Below are positions 1 to 8,588 of a stretch of DNA of 64,000 nucleotides, in pieces. Below the pieces are notes generated by a model, which was not told the origin of the DNA, searched no databases, and saw only the letters and a list, made by a program, of their open reading frames with translations. Both the position numbers and the translations under genes were made by a program. Numbering within the stretch: the stretch's first letter is position 1; every line of letters starts with the position of its first letter. The stretch comes from Nocardia sp. (GTDB lineage: Bacteria; Actinomycetota; Actinomycetes; Mycobacteriales; Mycobacteriaceae), in assembly GCF_025465275.1 (NCBI RefSeq), contig NZ_JAODNK010000181.1, forward strand, positions 62,001-126,000, read 5' to 3'.

Positions 1-491
1 ACGACGCGGTCGGCGGCGGCATTGTCGGCCTCGTCGAGGATGCGTTGCACCTCCGGGTCGTCGCCGATGCCTTCCAGACCGGTGACCTTGACCCAGGTGG
101 TGCCGTGCTCGCCGATGGTGTCCAGCAGCCAGGAGACGCTGGCCTCCACCCGCTCGCGGACATTGCCGGAGGGCACGAGCATATTGTCCAGGCGTGGCAG
201 GGTCACCATGCGGCGCACGACCGCCAGGTACAGGTCGCGTTTGTTGCCGAAGTAGTGATTGATCAGCCCGCGCGCCACCCCGGCGCGCTGGGCCAGCTCC
301 GCGGTGGAGACAGCGGCGTACGGACGCTCGCCGAACATATCGATGGCACAGGCCAGGATCTGCGCGCGGCGTTCGTCTGGTTCGAGGCGGCGCCGCCGGG
401 ACGGAGTGTCGTCGGCGGGCACCGGCTCGAGCGTGGTGTCAGTGTTACCGCCGGGCTTCGACGGGGCTGGGTTACTAGAGTGAGCGGGCAA
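1..491 (-). CDS. TetR/AcrR transcriptional regulator (C-terminus outside window)
   Basis: The minus-strand reading frame is open from 491 to the window edge. After a charged N-terminal tail it shows a TetR helix-turn-helix, with VSTAELAQRAGVARGLINHY followed by FGNKRDLYLAVVRRM, and then the start of the ligand-binding domain (LLDTIGEHGTTWVKVTGLEG). An in-frame TGA lies just upstream, so the first possible start is TTG at 489-491, preceded by AAGGA. That start overlaps the 3' end of the acyl-CoA dehydrogenase gene by 17 bases, so the two are probably co-transcribed. A GTG at 420-422 is an alternative start. The regulator may control the dehydrogenase; ligand and operator are unknown. Confidence 0.85.
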   Translation of the reverse strand, partial: MPAHSSNPAPSKPGGNTDTTLEPVPADDTPSRRRRLEPDERRAQILACAIDMFGERPYAAVSTAELAQRAGVARGLINHYFGNKRDLYLAVVRRMVTLPRLDNMLVPSGNVRERVEASVSWLLDTIGEHGTTWVKVTGLEGIGDDPEVQRILDEADNAAADRV

Positions 492-1620
492 TGAGGTCCT
501 TCATTACCTCGTTGGCGCCCGCGAGGATCCGCAGGACCCGGGCGCCGGTGTACAGCTGGGATATCGGGTATTCGGTCATATAGCCATAGCCGCCGAAGAA
601 CTGCAGGCAACGATCCACCACATTACCGAGTTGGTCGGTCAACCAGTACTTCGCCATGGCCGCGGTGGGAATGTCCAGCTCAGCGCGCAGGTGCTTGCTG
701 ATGCAGTCATCGAGGAAAACACGGGCGACCTTGGCGATGGTCGCGCACTCCGCGAGCTCGAATCGGGTGTTCTGCATGGCGAACAGCGGCTTGCCGAACG
801 CTTCGCGGCCCTTGGTGTAGTCGATGGTCAGCTCGACGGCCTTCTCGGTCATGGCCACGGCCAGGATCGCGGTGACCAGTCGTTCCTGGGCCAGCATCTG
901 CATCATCTGATAGAAGCCCTGGCCCTCGGCCGAGCCCAGCAGATTCGAGGCCGGCACCCGCAGGCCGTCGAAGAACAGCTCCGCGGTGTCCTGGCCCTTG
1001 CCGCCGATCTTGGACAGGATGCGGCCGCGGGTGAAGCCCGGCACATCGTCGCCGACCTCGGCGAAGATGAGCGAGACACCGGAGGCGCCCTGGGTGGGGT
1101 CGGTCTTGACGGCCAGGATGATGCCGTCGCACAGCCAGCCGTTGGAGATGAAGATCTTCGAGCCGGTGATGACGTATTCGTCGCCCTCACGCACCGCGCG
1201 GGTCTTGATGTTCTGCAGATCCGAGCCGGTGCCCGGTTCGGTCATGCCGATGGACAGCAGCACCTCACCGCTGGCCGCCTTGGGCAGTACCCGCCGCTTG
1301 AGCTCCTCGGAGCCGAACTGATGGATGTACGGCGCGATGATCGAGGAGTGCACCGACATGCCGAGAGCGCCGTCGCCCAGGTGCGCCTGCGCCTCGATAA
1401 TGGCGGCCTCGTGCGCGAATGTGCCGCCGCCGCCACCGTATTCGGCAGGGATGGCCGCGCACAGCAAACCCAGTTCACCGGCCCGGTTGTACAACTCCCG
1501 ATCGGGATGACCCTGCACGATGAACTTCTCCTCGTGCGGAATCACCTCCTTCTCGAAGAAGGTGCTCGCCAGTCCTCGTACCGCTTCGACCTCGTCGTCG
1601 CTCCATGCGGGGCGTGCCAT
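475..1620 (-). CDS. Acyl-CoA dehydrogenase
   Basis: This 381-residue flavoenzyme catalyses alpha,beta-dehydrogenation of an acyl-CoA ester and passes electrons to ETF. Family signatures visible are MTEPGTGSDLQNIKTRA (substrate/FAD region), YVITGSKIFISNG, and the C-terminal FFGGYGYMTEYPISQLY followed by ARVLRILAGANEV. The Glu of the usual IYEGT catalytic loop is not at its normal place (ILAGANE), so the catalytic base may lie elsewhere, as in the isovaleryl/long-chain type. The frame extends further upstream, but the ATG at 1618-1620 has a good AAGGAA Shine-Dalgarno and begins MARPAWSDDE, the expected N-terminus. A TetR gene overlaps its 3' end, and another TetR gene lies upstream on the same strand. 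Substrate chain length cannot be told. Confidence 0.93.
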   Translation of the reverse strand: MARPAWSDDEVEAVRGLASTFFEKEVIPHEEKFIVQGHPDRELYNRAGELGLLCAAIPAEYGGGGGTFAHEAAIIEAQAHLGDGALGMSVHSSIIAPYIHQFGSEELKRRVLPKAASGEVLLSIGMTEPGTGSDLQNIKTRAVREGDEYVITGSKIFISNGWLCDGIILAVKTDPTQGASGVSLIFAEVGDDVPGFTRGRILSKIGGKGQDTAELFFDGLRVPASNLLGSAEGQGFYQMMQMLAQERLVTAILAVAMTEKAVELTIDYTKGREAFGKPLFAMQNTRFELAECATIAKVARVFLDDCISKHLRAELDIPTAAMAKYWLTDQLGNVVDRCLQFFGGYGYMTEYPISQLYTGARVLRILAGANEVMKDLIARSL

Positions 1621-1703
1621 GAAAGTTCCTTCGTTTCCCGAGGCGCGCGCTTTCGCGCCTGGGCCCAAGAGTGCACCGCTATTGGCGGAGTGTCAACAAG
1701 AGG

Positions 1704-2402
1704 TCAGTTCTCCCCCGACCGCGCGTGGTTGACCTCCGCGAACGTGGTGAACATCGGCGTGTCCGGATCGGCCACGATCCCCTGGCGGCGCAGGAAACCA
1801 TCGATGAGACCCCACACCAGCTCGGTGGCCTGGCCGATGAACTCCTCCGTCTGCGCCGCGCTCGGGGTATCGGAATCCGACAGCCACAGATCGGTGATCG
1901 CCACCACCGCGCCGACCAGCGCGCGCGAGAGGTAGTCCAGGCCGTCGGTGTTCAGCGGAACGGCCTCGGCGACCGAGCGTGAAATCTTCGTCAGCCGCCG
2001 TGCCGCCTCGCGGCCCAGATCCAGTTGCAGCACACCGTTTCCGGACTGCTGCAATACCGGGGCCTGGCCCAGGAAGCGGAAGACGTTGGGGTGCTCCAGG
2101 ATTCCCTGCGCGTACTCGGTGAACACGCGGCGCAACGCCGCGCGCGGCGGTTGCAGCATGAGCGTCATATCCGCGCCGGCGGCCGAAAACGCCTGGGTCG
2201 CCATGCGATCGGCGATCTCGGTGAACAGATCTCCCTTGTCGGCGAACTGCCGATACAACCGGGGTTTGGTGATGCGGGCCTCGCGGGCGATGTCCTCCAT
2301 GCTCGGGCGCGGGCCGTCCCGATCGATCACCCGGATCGCCGCATCCACGATGTCGTCGCGGGTCACTGTCCGCGGGGCCACCCCGGCGCTCATCCGAACC
2401 AC
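1704..2402 (-). CDS. TetR/AcrR transcriptional regulator
   Basis: A one-component regulator of about 230 residues. The N-terminal DNA-binding domain reads TRDDIVDAAIRVIDRDG, MEDIAREARITKPRLYRQF and ADKGDLFTEI, the usual TetR helices 1-4. The C-terminal part resembles mycobacterial TetR ligand domains (TEYAQGILEHPNVFRFLGQ, ALVGAVVAITDLWLSD). The GTG at 2402 and ATG at 2393 are both possible starts and neither has a strong Shine-Dalgarno. It lies 83 bases upstream of the acyl-CoA dehydrogenase on the same strand, so it may regulate fatty-acid or lipid genes; this is inferred from position only. Confidence 0.88.
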   Translation of the reverse strand: MVRMSAGVAPRTVTRDDIVDAAIRVIDRDGPRPSMEDIAREARITKPRLYRQFADKGDLFTEIADRMATQAFSAAGADMTLMLQPPRAALRRVFTEYAQGILEHPNVFRFLGQAPVLQQSGNGVLQLDLGREAARRLTKISRSVAEAVPLNTDGLDYLSRALVGAVVAITDLWLSDSDTPSAAQTEEFIGQATELVWGLIDGFLRRQGIVADPDTPMFTTFAEVNHARSGEN

Positions 2403-2642
2403 GGCAGGAGCCTACACGTACCGCCGGTACGCGTCACCAGCTTCGATCCGAGACCGGAAAAGCGCTTGTTACCGGCGGGTCAAGTGACGGAAGCCACAAC
2501 CAAGGTCAACCGTTCGGCATTGCTTTCACCTGAAACGTACTGCCAGTATCGGAACGCGTACTGGCAGTACGCACCCGTGGCGACGAGGGATGCCCCGGGC
2601 GCGGAACCCAGTCGAACGTGACACCGAACCGGAAAGAACCCG

Positions 2643-2858
2643 ATGTCAGAAGCAGCAAGCCAACTCAGCGACACCCTGCGCGCCCCGCTCCCCGACGCCT
2701 TCGATCGGCTCACCGACGCCGACCACACCGAACTCGACCGGCTCCTGCAGCAGGCCATGGCGCGCCGCCGCGCCAACCTCGACGCCGCCATCGGATCCTC
2801 CCTCGACTTCGTGCCGCGCCTCATGCGCCCGGCCGTCAAGAAAGCACTGGGCCTTTGA
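2643..2858 (+). CDS. Small hypothetical protein, translationally coupled to the helical-repeat protein
   Basis: A 71-residue, probably all-helical protein preceded by a GGAAAG Shine-Dalgarno 6 bases before the ATG. It has no membrane segment, signal peptide or cysteines. The N-terminal half is acidic (DAFDRLTDADHTELDRLLQQ) and the C-terminus basic (RLMRPAVKKALGL). Its TGA overlaps the TTG start of the next gene, so the two are almost certainly translated together. The function is not recognised; the coupling suggests a partner or regulatory subunit of the following protein. Confidence 0.72.
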   Translation: MSEAASQLSDTLRAPLPDAFDRLTDADHTELDRLLQQAMARRRANLDAAIGSSLDFVPRLMRPAVKKALGL

Positions 2859-4387
2859 GCGAACATCTCGTAGCCGTCGCCGAAACCACCAAACTCGCAC
2901 GCATCCTGGGCATTTCGGATCCCACCGAGCTCGACTTCCTCGTCGACCTGCCGCCCGCGGCCATCCGGGAATTCCGGGAGCGCGTCACCGATCGGCTCTT
3001 CGACCGAGACACCAAGCGGCTCAAGGGTGTTGCCGCCGGGGCCAAACTCGTGCCCGTCGCCATCAGCGCCAAAGTCGCCGAACGCGCCTTCGGACCCGTG
3101 CTCTGCGCCGCCGTCGCCAGCGCCGTCGACCCGGGCAAGGCCATCGATATCGCCAAATCGCTGCCCGCGCCGTTCCTCGCCGAAATCGCCGTGCAACTCG
3201 ACCCGCGCCGCACCGGCGCCATCATCGCGGCAGTCCCGCCGCGCATGGTCACCGACGCCGCCCGCGAACTGCTCGCCGTCGGTGACCACATCACCATGGG
3301 CCGCTTCGTCCACGTTGTCCCCGAACCCTCACTGCGCGCCGCCGCACCCGTCATGAGCGATGTCGACCTGCTGCGCATCGGCTTCCTGCTCGAAGACAAA
3401 TCAGCCCTCGACCAGGTCCTGCACATCGTCTCCGACCGGGTGCCCGGCGTCATCCGCGCCGCCGCCGAACAGAGCATGTGGGCCGAAGGCATCGACCTGC
3501 TCGACTCCATCGCACCCCACAATCGCGCCTGGATCGGCAATATCACCGCAAGCCTCGGCGGGGACGTCCTCGACGCCCTCGTCCAGGCCGTCTTCGAACT
3601 CGACGCCTGGGCCACCCTGCTGCCCATCACCAGCGCCATGAGCGACGACAGCCTGCGCCTGTTCGCCGAACGGCCCACCGTGCACACCGAACCGGTGCTC
3701 GCGGCCGTCATGGACACCGCACTCGACGGCGGCCACTGGCTCAACCTGCTGCCCCTCGCGGCGCACCTGCCCGACGAGCAACGCACCTTCATCGCCGCCC
3801 GCGTCGCCGCGGAAACCGATGAGCGACTGGATGAATTGGTTCGCGAAGCCGATACCGCAGAGCTGTGGGACGCACTCATCCCGCTCGCCCTGGCCATGAC
3901 CGACGACAACCGGCGGCGCATGGTCGCCCTACCCGTCATGCAGGACCCGGACGTACTGCGGGCGATCATCACCAGCACCGCCGAACACGAGCTGTGGGCA
4001 CAGGCCCTGCCACTGGTCGACGCGCTGCCCGAGACCGTGAAGCCGGTGCTGGCGAGCGCTATCGGTGACCTCACTCGCGACCAGCTCCTCGCCGCGGTCC
4101 TCACCGCCGCGCGCAGCGACACCATCCACACCCTCGTCGATATCGCCCTCGCCCAGGATCAGGACGGCCGCACCCGCGTGCTCGAACTCATCGACGGCAT
4201 GGACGACGTCGAAGAATTCCTCGCCGCCCTCACCCCGGAAACCCCGGATGTGGTGTGGCACGCACTCATCGAGATCCGCGCCGAAATCCCCGCCGGCCTG
4301 CTCGCACTGCTGGCCGAACGCGCCCGTGAACTGGACCGCAACGACGACGCCGAAAAGCTCGAACCCGTCGGCGCCACAGCCGAATAG
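2855..4387 (+). CDS. Helical-repeat protein resembling free-standing MgtE-N repeats
   Basis: A soluble protein of about 510 residues built from roughly 25-35-residue amphipathic helical units with recurrent LP-x-x patterns, for example SLPAPFLAEIAVQLDPRRTG, AAVPPRMVTDAARELLAVG and HIVSDRVPGVIRAAAEQSM. The pattern resembles the cytosolic N domain of MgtE Mg2+ channels (PF03448-like), but there is no CBS pair and no membrane domain. The open frame extends upstream through the small gene in another frame. The probable start is the TTG at 2855-2857, which overlaps that gene's stop. No catalytic motif is visible. A scaffold or interaction role is inferred; similarity to HEAT-type solenoids cannot be excluded. 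Confidence 0.75.
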   Translation: MSEHLVAVAETTKLARILGISDPTELDFLVDLPPAAIREFRERVTDRLFDRDTKRLKGVAAGAKLVPVAISAKVAERAFGPVLCAAVASAVDPGKAIDIAKSLPAPFLAEIAVQLDPRRTGAIIAAVPPRMVTDAARELLAVGDHITMGRFVHVVPEPSLRAAAPVMSDVDLLRIGFLLEDKSALDQVLHIVSDRVPGVIRAAAEQSMWAEGIDLLDSIAPHNRAWIGNITASLGGDVLDALVQAVFELDAWATLLPITSAMSDDSLRLFAERPTVHTEPVLAAVMDTALDGGHWLNLLPLAAHLPDEQRTFIAARVAAETDERLDELVREADTAELWDALIPLALAMTDDNRRRMVALPVMQDPDVLRAIITSTAEHELWAQALPLVDALPETVKPVLASAIGDLTRDQLLAAVLTAARSDTIHTLVDIALAQDQDGRTRVLELIDGMDDVEEFLAALTPETPDVVWHALIEIRAEIPAGLLALLAERARELDRNDDAEKLEPVGATAE

Positions 4388-4562
4388 CGCACACGCACCC
4401 ACCCGGCGCAGGGCCCGGCCGAACATCATCGGGTGGGCGCTGCGTCACGTTCGCACCGACCTCCAGCTCAGGTCACAGCCCCCGACCGGCCGGACCTGCC
4501 TGCGGCGATGAGAGAATGACTCGGTCAACCGCCGCACGCACGAAGGATCCCCGCACCCCCCG

Positions 4563-6023
4563 ATGGTCGAGCACAGCACGCAGCAAGCCCCAGAATCCCC
4601 GGCCATCGCCCCCGACGAGCTGGCGATCTGCCTTCGGGTACTCGAACAGGCGGCGCAGCTCGACAAAGAGCATCCCGATTCGATGACCGTGCAGCGGGCC
4701 GTCGGGCACATGTTCAAAAAGCTCAAGCAGCGGCGGCGGATCGAAGCCCGGGACACCATCTCCGACGCCGATCGTGCGGTCATCGCGGCCACGGCCACCG
4801 GATCACCCAGCCGGATCGACGACGAGACGGCCGGAATTCCCATCAGCTCCAGCACCAGCGGTATCGCCACCGCCGGAACGCTGCTGCGGGCCCGGCCCTG
4901 CTACATCTGCAAGCAGAAGTACACGCAGGTGGATGCCTTCTACCACCAACTGTGCCCGGAATGCGCGGCACGCAGTCATGCCAAACGGGATGCGCGCGCG
5001 GATCTGACCGGCAAGCGCGCACTGCTGACCGGTGGACGCGCCAAGATCGGCATGTACATCGCGCTGCGGCTGCTGCGCGACGGTGCCCACACCACGATCA
5101 CCACCCGATTCCCGAACGACGCCATCCGCCGGTTCGCCGCGCAGCCCGACAGCGCCGACTGGCTGCACCGGGTCCGCGTCGTCGGCATCGATCTGCGCGA
5201 CCCCGCCCAGGTCCTCGCCCTCGCGGATGATGTTGCCGCGCAAGGGCCGCTCGACATTCTCATCAACAATGCCGCGCAGACCGTGCGGCGCTCCGCCGGG
5301 TCCTACAGCGCGCTCATCGAAGCCGAATCAGGACCGCTGCCCGCCGGTGAGCTGCCGGACGTGGTCACCTTCGGTAAGACAATGCAGGCGCATCCGACCG
5401 CGCTCACCGCATCGCTCACCCCCAGCCTGACCGCCGCCGATATCACCGATCTGGCGCTGCTCGCGGGTTCCGCTACGCCCGAACGCATTTCGCAAGGTGT
5501 GGCCATCGATGCCGGCGGGCTGGTGCCGGATCTGGCGCATACCAACAGCTGGGTGCAGACCGTCGGTGAAGTCGACGCCACCGAGCTGCTCGAAGTGCAG
5601 CTGTGCAACTCGACCGCGCCATTCATTCTCATCTCGCGACTGCGGCCCGCGATGGCCGCTGCCGCCGGGCGACGCAAGTACGTGGTCAATGTGTCCGCCA
5701 TGGAGGGTGTCTTCGGCCGGGCGTACAAGGGTGCCGGCCATCCGCACACCAATATGGCCAAGGCCGCACTGAACATGCTGACCCGCACCAGTGCACGCGA
5801 AATGTACGAAGCCGACGGCATTCTCATGACCGCGGTGGATACCGGATGGATCACCGACGAGCGTCCGCACTACACCAAGATCCGGCTCGCCGAGGAGGGC
5901 TTCCACGCTCCCCTCGACCTCGTCGACGGCGCAGCGCGGGTGTACGACCCGATCGTGCGCGGAGAAAGCGGCGATGATGTGCACGGCGTCTTCCTCAAGG
6001 ACTACAAGCCTTCCGACTGGTGA
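4563..6023 (+). CDS. SDR-family oxidoreductase-like protein with N-terminal zinc-knuckle segment
   Basis: A 486-residue protein. Residues about 1-110 are an alpha-helical, Ser/Thr-rich domain ending in a four-cysteine knuckle (CYICKQKY then CPECAARSH). Residues about 140-486 are a Rossmann SDR domain with the dinucleotide-binding TGGRAKIGMYIA, the NNAAQTVRRS motif and the catalytic-region Ser (VNVSAMEGVFG). At the position of the usual Y-x3-K the sequence is TNMAK, so Lys is kept but Tyr is replaced by Thr. An insertion of about 100 residues follows the NNAA motif. The family recurs in actinobacteria and other bacteria; the substrate is unknown. The ATG at 4563 lacks a close Shine-Dalgarno (GAAGGA lies about 15 bases upstream). 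Confidence 0.82.
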   Translation: MVEHSTQQAPESPAIAPDELAICLRVLEQAAQLDKEHPDSMTVQRAVGHMFKKLKQRRRIEARDTISDADRAVIAATATGSPSRIDDETAGIPISSSTSGIATAGTLLRARPCYICKQKYTQVDAFYHQLCPECAARSHAKRDARADLTGKRALLTGGRAKIGMYIALRLLRDGAHTTITTRFPNDAIRRFAAQPDSADWLHRVRVVGIDLRDPAQVLALADDVAAQGPLDILINNAAQTVRRSAGSYSALIEAESGPLPAGELPDVVTFGKTMQAHPTALTASLTPSLTAADITDLALLAGSATPERISQGVAIDAGGLVPDLAHTNSWVQTVGEVDATELLEVQLCNSTAPFILISRLRPAMAAAAGRRKYVVNVSAMEGVFGRAYKGAGHPHTNMAKAALNMLTRTSAREMYEADGILMTAVDTGWITDERPHYTKIRLAEEGFHAPLDLVDGAARVYDPIVRGESGDDVHGVFLKDYKPSDW

Positions 6024-6026
6024 CGC

Positions 6027-6051
6027 GGAGGGGCCGCGGTCTGGCCCCTCC
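6027..6051 (+). terminator. Hairpin terminator after the SDR-like gene
   Basis: A perfect 9-bp stem (GGAGGGGCC with GGCCCCTCC) and a 7-base loop begin 3 bases after the stop codon. A weak T-rich stretch (TCTTTTGATCTTT) follows about 12 bases later. Confidence 0.65.
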
Positions 6052-6128
6052 TCCCCTGGCAGTCTTTTGATCTTTCATTCGTGAGGGCCTGATTTGTTGC
6101 GTGGATCTTGAGTAGTTAACACATAGTC

Positions 6129-6412
6129 AGATGCGCATATTTACGTACAGATATATATAAGGGCGCAACCACTGTCAGCCGGGAAATCTCCACACCTCTC
6201 GCGAGCAACCGCTGGTCAGGCACGATCTCCACGCCGCCTCCGACGCCGCTCCCCCGTGATCGAATTGGCCTCTTCAGCACACCTCCTCCCCCGTCGTACC
6301 AGCGGCGATGTAGCGCTCAACGGCTGGCGTCCCCGGTCCCCGCTTGTGTCGAAGCGCACGCTCGAACCTTCGATGCAACATGCATAGATGCGCATATCTA
6401 CGTCTATATATG
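6129..6412. repeat. Duplicated 18-bp AT-rich motif in a 435-bp gene-free interval
   Basis: The interval 6024-6458 has no convincing gene. It contains two copies of AGATGCGCATAT(T/C)TACGT at 6129-6146 and 6386-6403. Each is followed by an alternating AT run (ATATATATA at 6151-6159; CTATATATG at 6404-6412). These tracts stand out sharply in this GC-rich sequence. They could be paired operators or promoter elements for the downstream DUF2784 gene; no regulator is adjacent. Confidence 0.6.
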
Positions 6413-6458
6413 TCTGAGACTCCCCCTGCGCTCTCCACACCGCCCCTATCCTGGAACC

Positions 6459-6839
6459 ATGCAGTACCGGCTCCTCGCCGACGCCACCGCGATCGCGCAC
6501 TTCCTCTTCGTGGCGTACCTGGTCGTCGGCGGCTTCATCGCCTGGCGATGGCCGCGCACCATCTGGTTGCATATCCTCGCTGTCGCATGGGGATTCAGCA
6601 CCATTCTGTTCGGATTCGAATGCCCGCTGACGGATCTGGAGAATTGGTCGCGGCATCGGGCCGGCGAGGCGGGGCTCCCGTCGACCGGATTCATCGATCA
6701 CTACATCACCGGCGTGCTGTATCCGCGCAGTGCGCTCGACCTGGTGCGCGTACTGGTCGCCCTGTGTGTGGTGGTGTCGTGGGTGGGCCTGGCCTGGCGG
6801 TCCCGGCAGCGGGCGGCGAAATCGGCTGTCACCGGCTGA
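6459..6839 (+). CDS. DUF2784 family membrane protein
   Basis: A 126-residue integral membrane protein with four predicted hydrophobic segments: IAHFLFVAYLVVGGFIAW, IWLHILAVAWGFSTILFG, a central segment near ITGVLYPRSALDLV, and VLVALCVVVSWVGLAW. The conserved DUF2784 features are visible: an N-terminal DATAIAHF, then FECPLTDLENWSRHRAGE, then GFIDHY. The function of the family is unknown. The ATG follows GGAACC. The gene stands alone after a 435-base interval holding two AT-rich repeats, and the next gene starts 81 bases downstream. Confidence 0.88.
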   Translation: MQYRLLADATAIAHFLFVAYLVVGGFIAWRWPRTIWLHILAVAWGFSTILFGFECPLTDLENWSRHRAGEAGLPSTGFIDHYITGVLYPRSALDLVRVLVALCVVVSWVGLAWRSRQRAAKSAVTG

Positions 6840-6920
6840 CTTCGGCGAGTTCCGGAACACCGGGCCGACACCGCCGGGGCATAATCGCGCTGACGGTTCC
6901 CCGTGAGTACAGGAGAATTC

Positions 6921-7697
6921 ATGGCCGGGAAGACGATTGTGTCGACGCTCAACGATCGAGGCCGCCAGCTGTATTCGATGGTTCGGTTGGCCCTGGGCAT
7001 GAGGAGTTTCACTCGCACCGGCCAGGTCGGAGACGGCAGGGAAGCGGCCGCCCGCGACTACGTGCTCGCGAATGCGACAGCCGGCGATCCGGAGAGTGTG
7101 CTCGCCACCATCGACAGGTTCGCCCGCACCCGCAGCATGCTGGTCAATGTCGGGGACGAGAAGGGCTTGATCCTCGACGCCGCGGTACGCCGAGCGCAGC
7201 CGAAGCTACTGCTCGAGCTCGGAACCTACTGCGGTTACAGCGCTGTGCGCAGCGGCCGTCTGCTGCCCGACGGGGCGCGCCTGGTGTCGGTGGAATTCAG
7301 CGCCGCCAATGCCGAAGTGGCACGGGCGATAATCGCGCACGCCGGGCTCGCGGATCGCGTCACCGTGGTCGTCGGAACCATCGGCGACGGCGGCAAGACC
7401 GTGCAACAGCTCACGACCGGGTACGGATTCTCCTCCGGATCAGTCGATTTCGTCTTCCTCGACCATGCCAAGGAGGCGTACCTCGCCGACTTGAAGACCA
7501 TCCTGTCCAACGGGTGGCTGCATCCCGGCACGATTGTGGTCGCCGACAATGTCAAGGTGCCCGGCGCCCCCGACTACCTCGCCTACATTCGGCAGGGGGA
7601 AGGCCGCACCTGGCGGACCGTCGAGCACAACACCCATGTCGAGTACCAGTCGATCCTGAAGGACCTCGTACTCGAATCCGAGTACCTCGGCGACTGA
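6921..7697 (+). CDS. SAM-dependent O-methyltransferase (catechol-OMT-like)
   Basis: A class I methyltransferase of about 258 residues. Residues about 70-85 carry the family segment MLVNVGDEKGLILDAAV. The SAM-binding glycine motif follows (LLLELGTYCGYSAVRSG), then the acidic ribose-binding Glu (LVSVEFSAANAEVAR), the VDFVFLDHAKEAYL metal-binding Asp region and VVADNVKVPGAPDY. These match catechol-type and mycobacterial O-methyltransferases. The ATG at 6921 has an AGGAG Shine-Dalgarno 5 bases upstream and is preferred over the GTG at 6903. A metal-dependent catechol- or phenol-like acceptor is probable; the true substrate is unknown. Confidence 0.9.
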   Translation: MAGKTIVSTLNDRGRQLYSMVRLALGMRSFTRTGQVGDGREAAARDYVLANATAGDPESVLATIDRFARTRSMLVNVGDEKGLILDAAVRRAQPKLLLELGTYCGYSAVRSGRLLPDGARLVSVEFSAANAEVARAIIAHAGLADRVTVVVGTIGDGGKTVQQLTTGYGFSSGSVDFVFLDHAKEAYLADLKTILSNGWLHPGTIVVADNVKVPGAPDYLAYIRQGEGRTWRTVEHNTHVEYQSILKDLVLESEYLGD

Positions 7698-7731
7698 GTC
7701 GTCGTAACCCGTTCCCGGACAACTGATCCCG

Positions 7732-8430
7732 TCAGCGAACGCCCGCAGCTGTACGGTATGCCTCGAGCCGGTCGACGAGCTCTTGGGAGTGCGCGAGGGC
7801 AGGGAGGTGGCCACTGTCCATCTCATCGGGGGTGAAGCCCAGCCGTTCCCGGACCACGCGGCGCTGGAAGTCGGCCGGGAACAGTCGGTCCTGACGGCAC
7901 AGCAGGAATTTGGTCGGCACCTCCGGCCAGCTATGCAGCGGCCAGGGCTTCAGGAAGGGCGCCTCGGCTTGGTCGAGCGGACGCTGCTGCAGCGCTTCCG
8001 CGAGCACGTCGGGCGGCAGGTCGTGCAGAAAGGTGACCATCGGGTCGAACGGGGCATCGGGATCGCGGCCCTCCCGCACATCCTGTGCGCGCCTGGCCTC
8101 TCGCTGACCTGTATTGGCCCACCAGTCCCCCGGTGTCTCGCCGGGTGCCGGAACCATTGCCGCCACCAGCACCATCAGCTCGACCGCGACGCGTTCGCAG
8201 ACAAGCGGTGCGGTGAACCCGCCCATCGATTGGGCCACCAGCACCAGGTCGGTGCGATCACCGATCGCGTCCAGAACTACCTCGGTGTACTCGGCGAGGC
8301 CGGCATTCTCGTCCTCACACGGCAGATCAGGAGTCACCACGTCGTGGCCCAGCGCCTGCAGCAGCGGGGTAACGAGATACCAGTACGAAGAGTCGGAACC
8401 GGCACCGGGGATCAGCACATATGTCGCCAT
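7732..8430 (-). CDS. Alpha/beta hydrolase
   Basis: A 232-residue cytosolic serine hydrolase of the short (EstC/AHNL-like) type. It opens with YVLIPGAGSDSSYW (oxyanion-hole strand). The nucleophile elbow is VAQSMGGF (Ala-x-Ser-x-Gly), the acid region is FLLCRQDRLFP, and the catalytic His is in DSGHLPALAHSQELV. An AAGGA Shine-Dalgarno lies 7 bases before the ATG. The substrate is unknown; relatives act on small esters or as hydroxynitrile lyases. A dispersed inverted-repeat element lies 159 bases upstream, within the interval before the next gene. Confidence 0.88.
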   Translation of the reverse strand: MATYVLIPGAGSDSSYWYLVTPLLQALGHDVVTPDLPCEDENAGLAEYTEVVLDAIGDRTDLVLVAQSMGGFTAPLVCERVAVELMVLVAAMVPAPGETPGDWWANTGQREARRAQDVREGRDPDAPFDPMVTFLHDLPPDVLAEALQQRPLDQAEAPFLKPWPLHSWPEVPTKFLLCRQDRLFPADFQRRVVRERLGFTPDEMDSGHLPALAHSQELVDRLEAYRTAAGVR

Positions 8431-8588
8431 CGTCAGTCCTTGTCGCAGTCCGGCGGAACGCGAATCGAGCCGCCACTGAGTATGGACGCCGCGACCGACA
8501 GAAATTAATCGCCAGGCCGCCGAGGCCGACCGGGTTCAAGTGACACGCGAGCTGATCCAAGGCCGCCTTCTGCTCATGTGAAGCATCG

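Noticed and set aside
631..1935. 434-codon plus-strand open frame
   Set aside because: Antisense to the acyl-CoA dehydrogenase and the TetR gene, with no domain pattern and an arginine/glycine-rich shadow composition.
6216..6860. Minus-strand open frame across the AT-rich interval and DUF2784 gene
   Set aside because: It overlaps the convincing DUF2784 gene, shows no family motif and has a low-complexity arginine-rich end.
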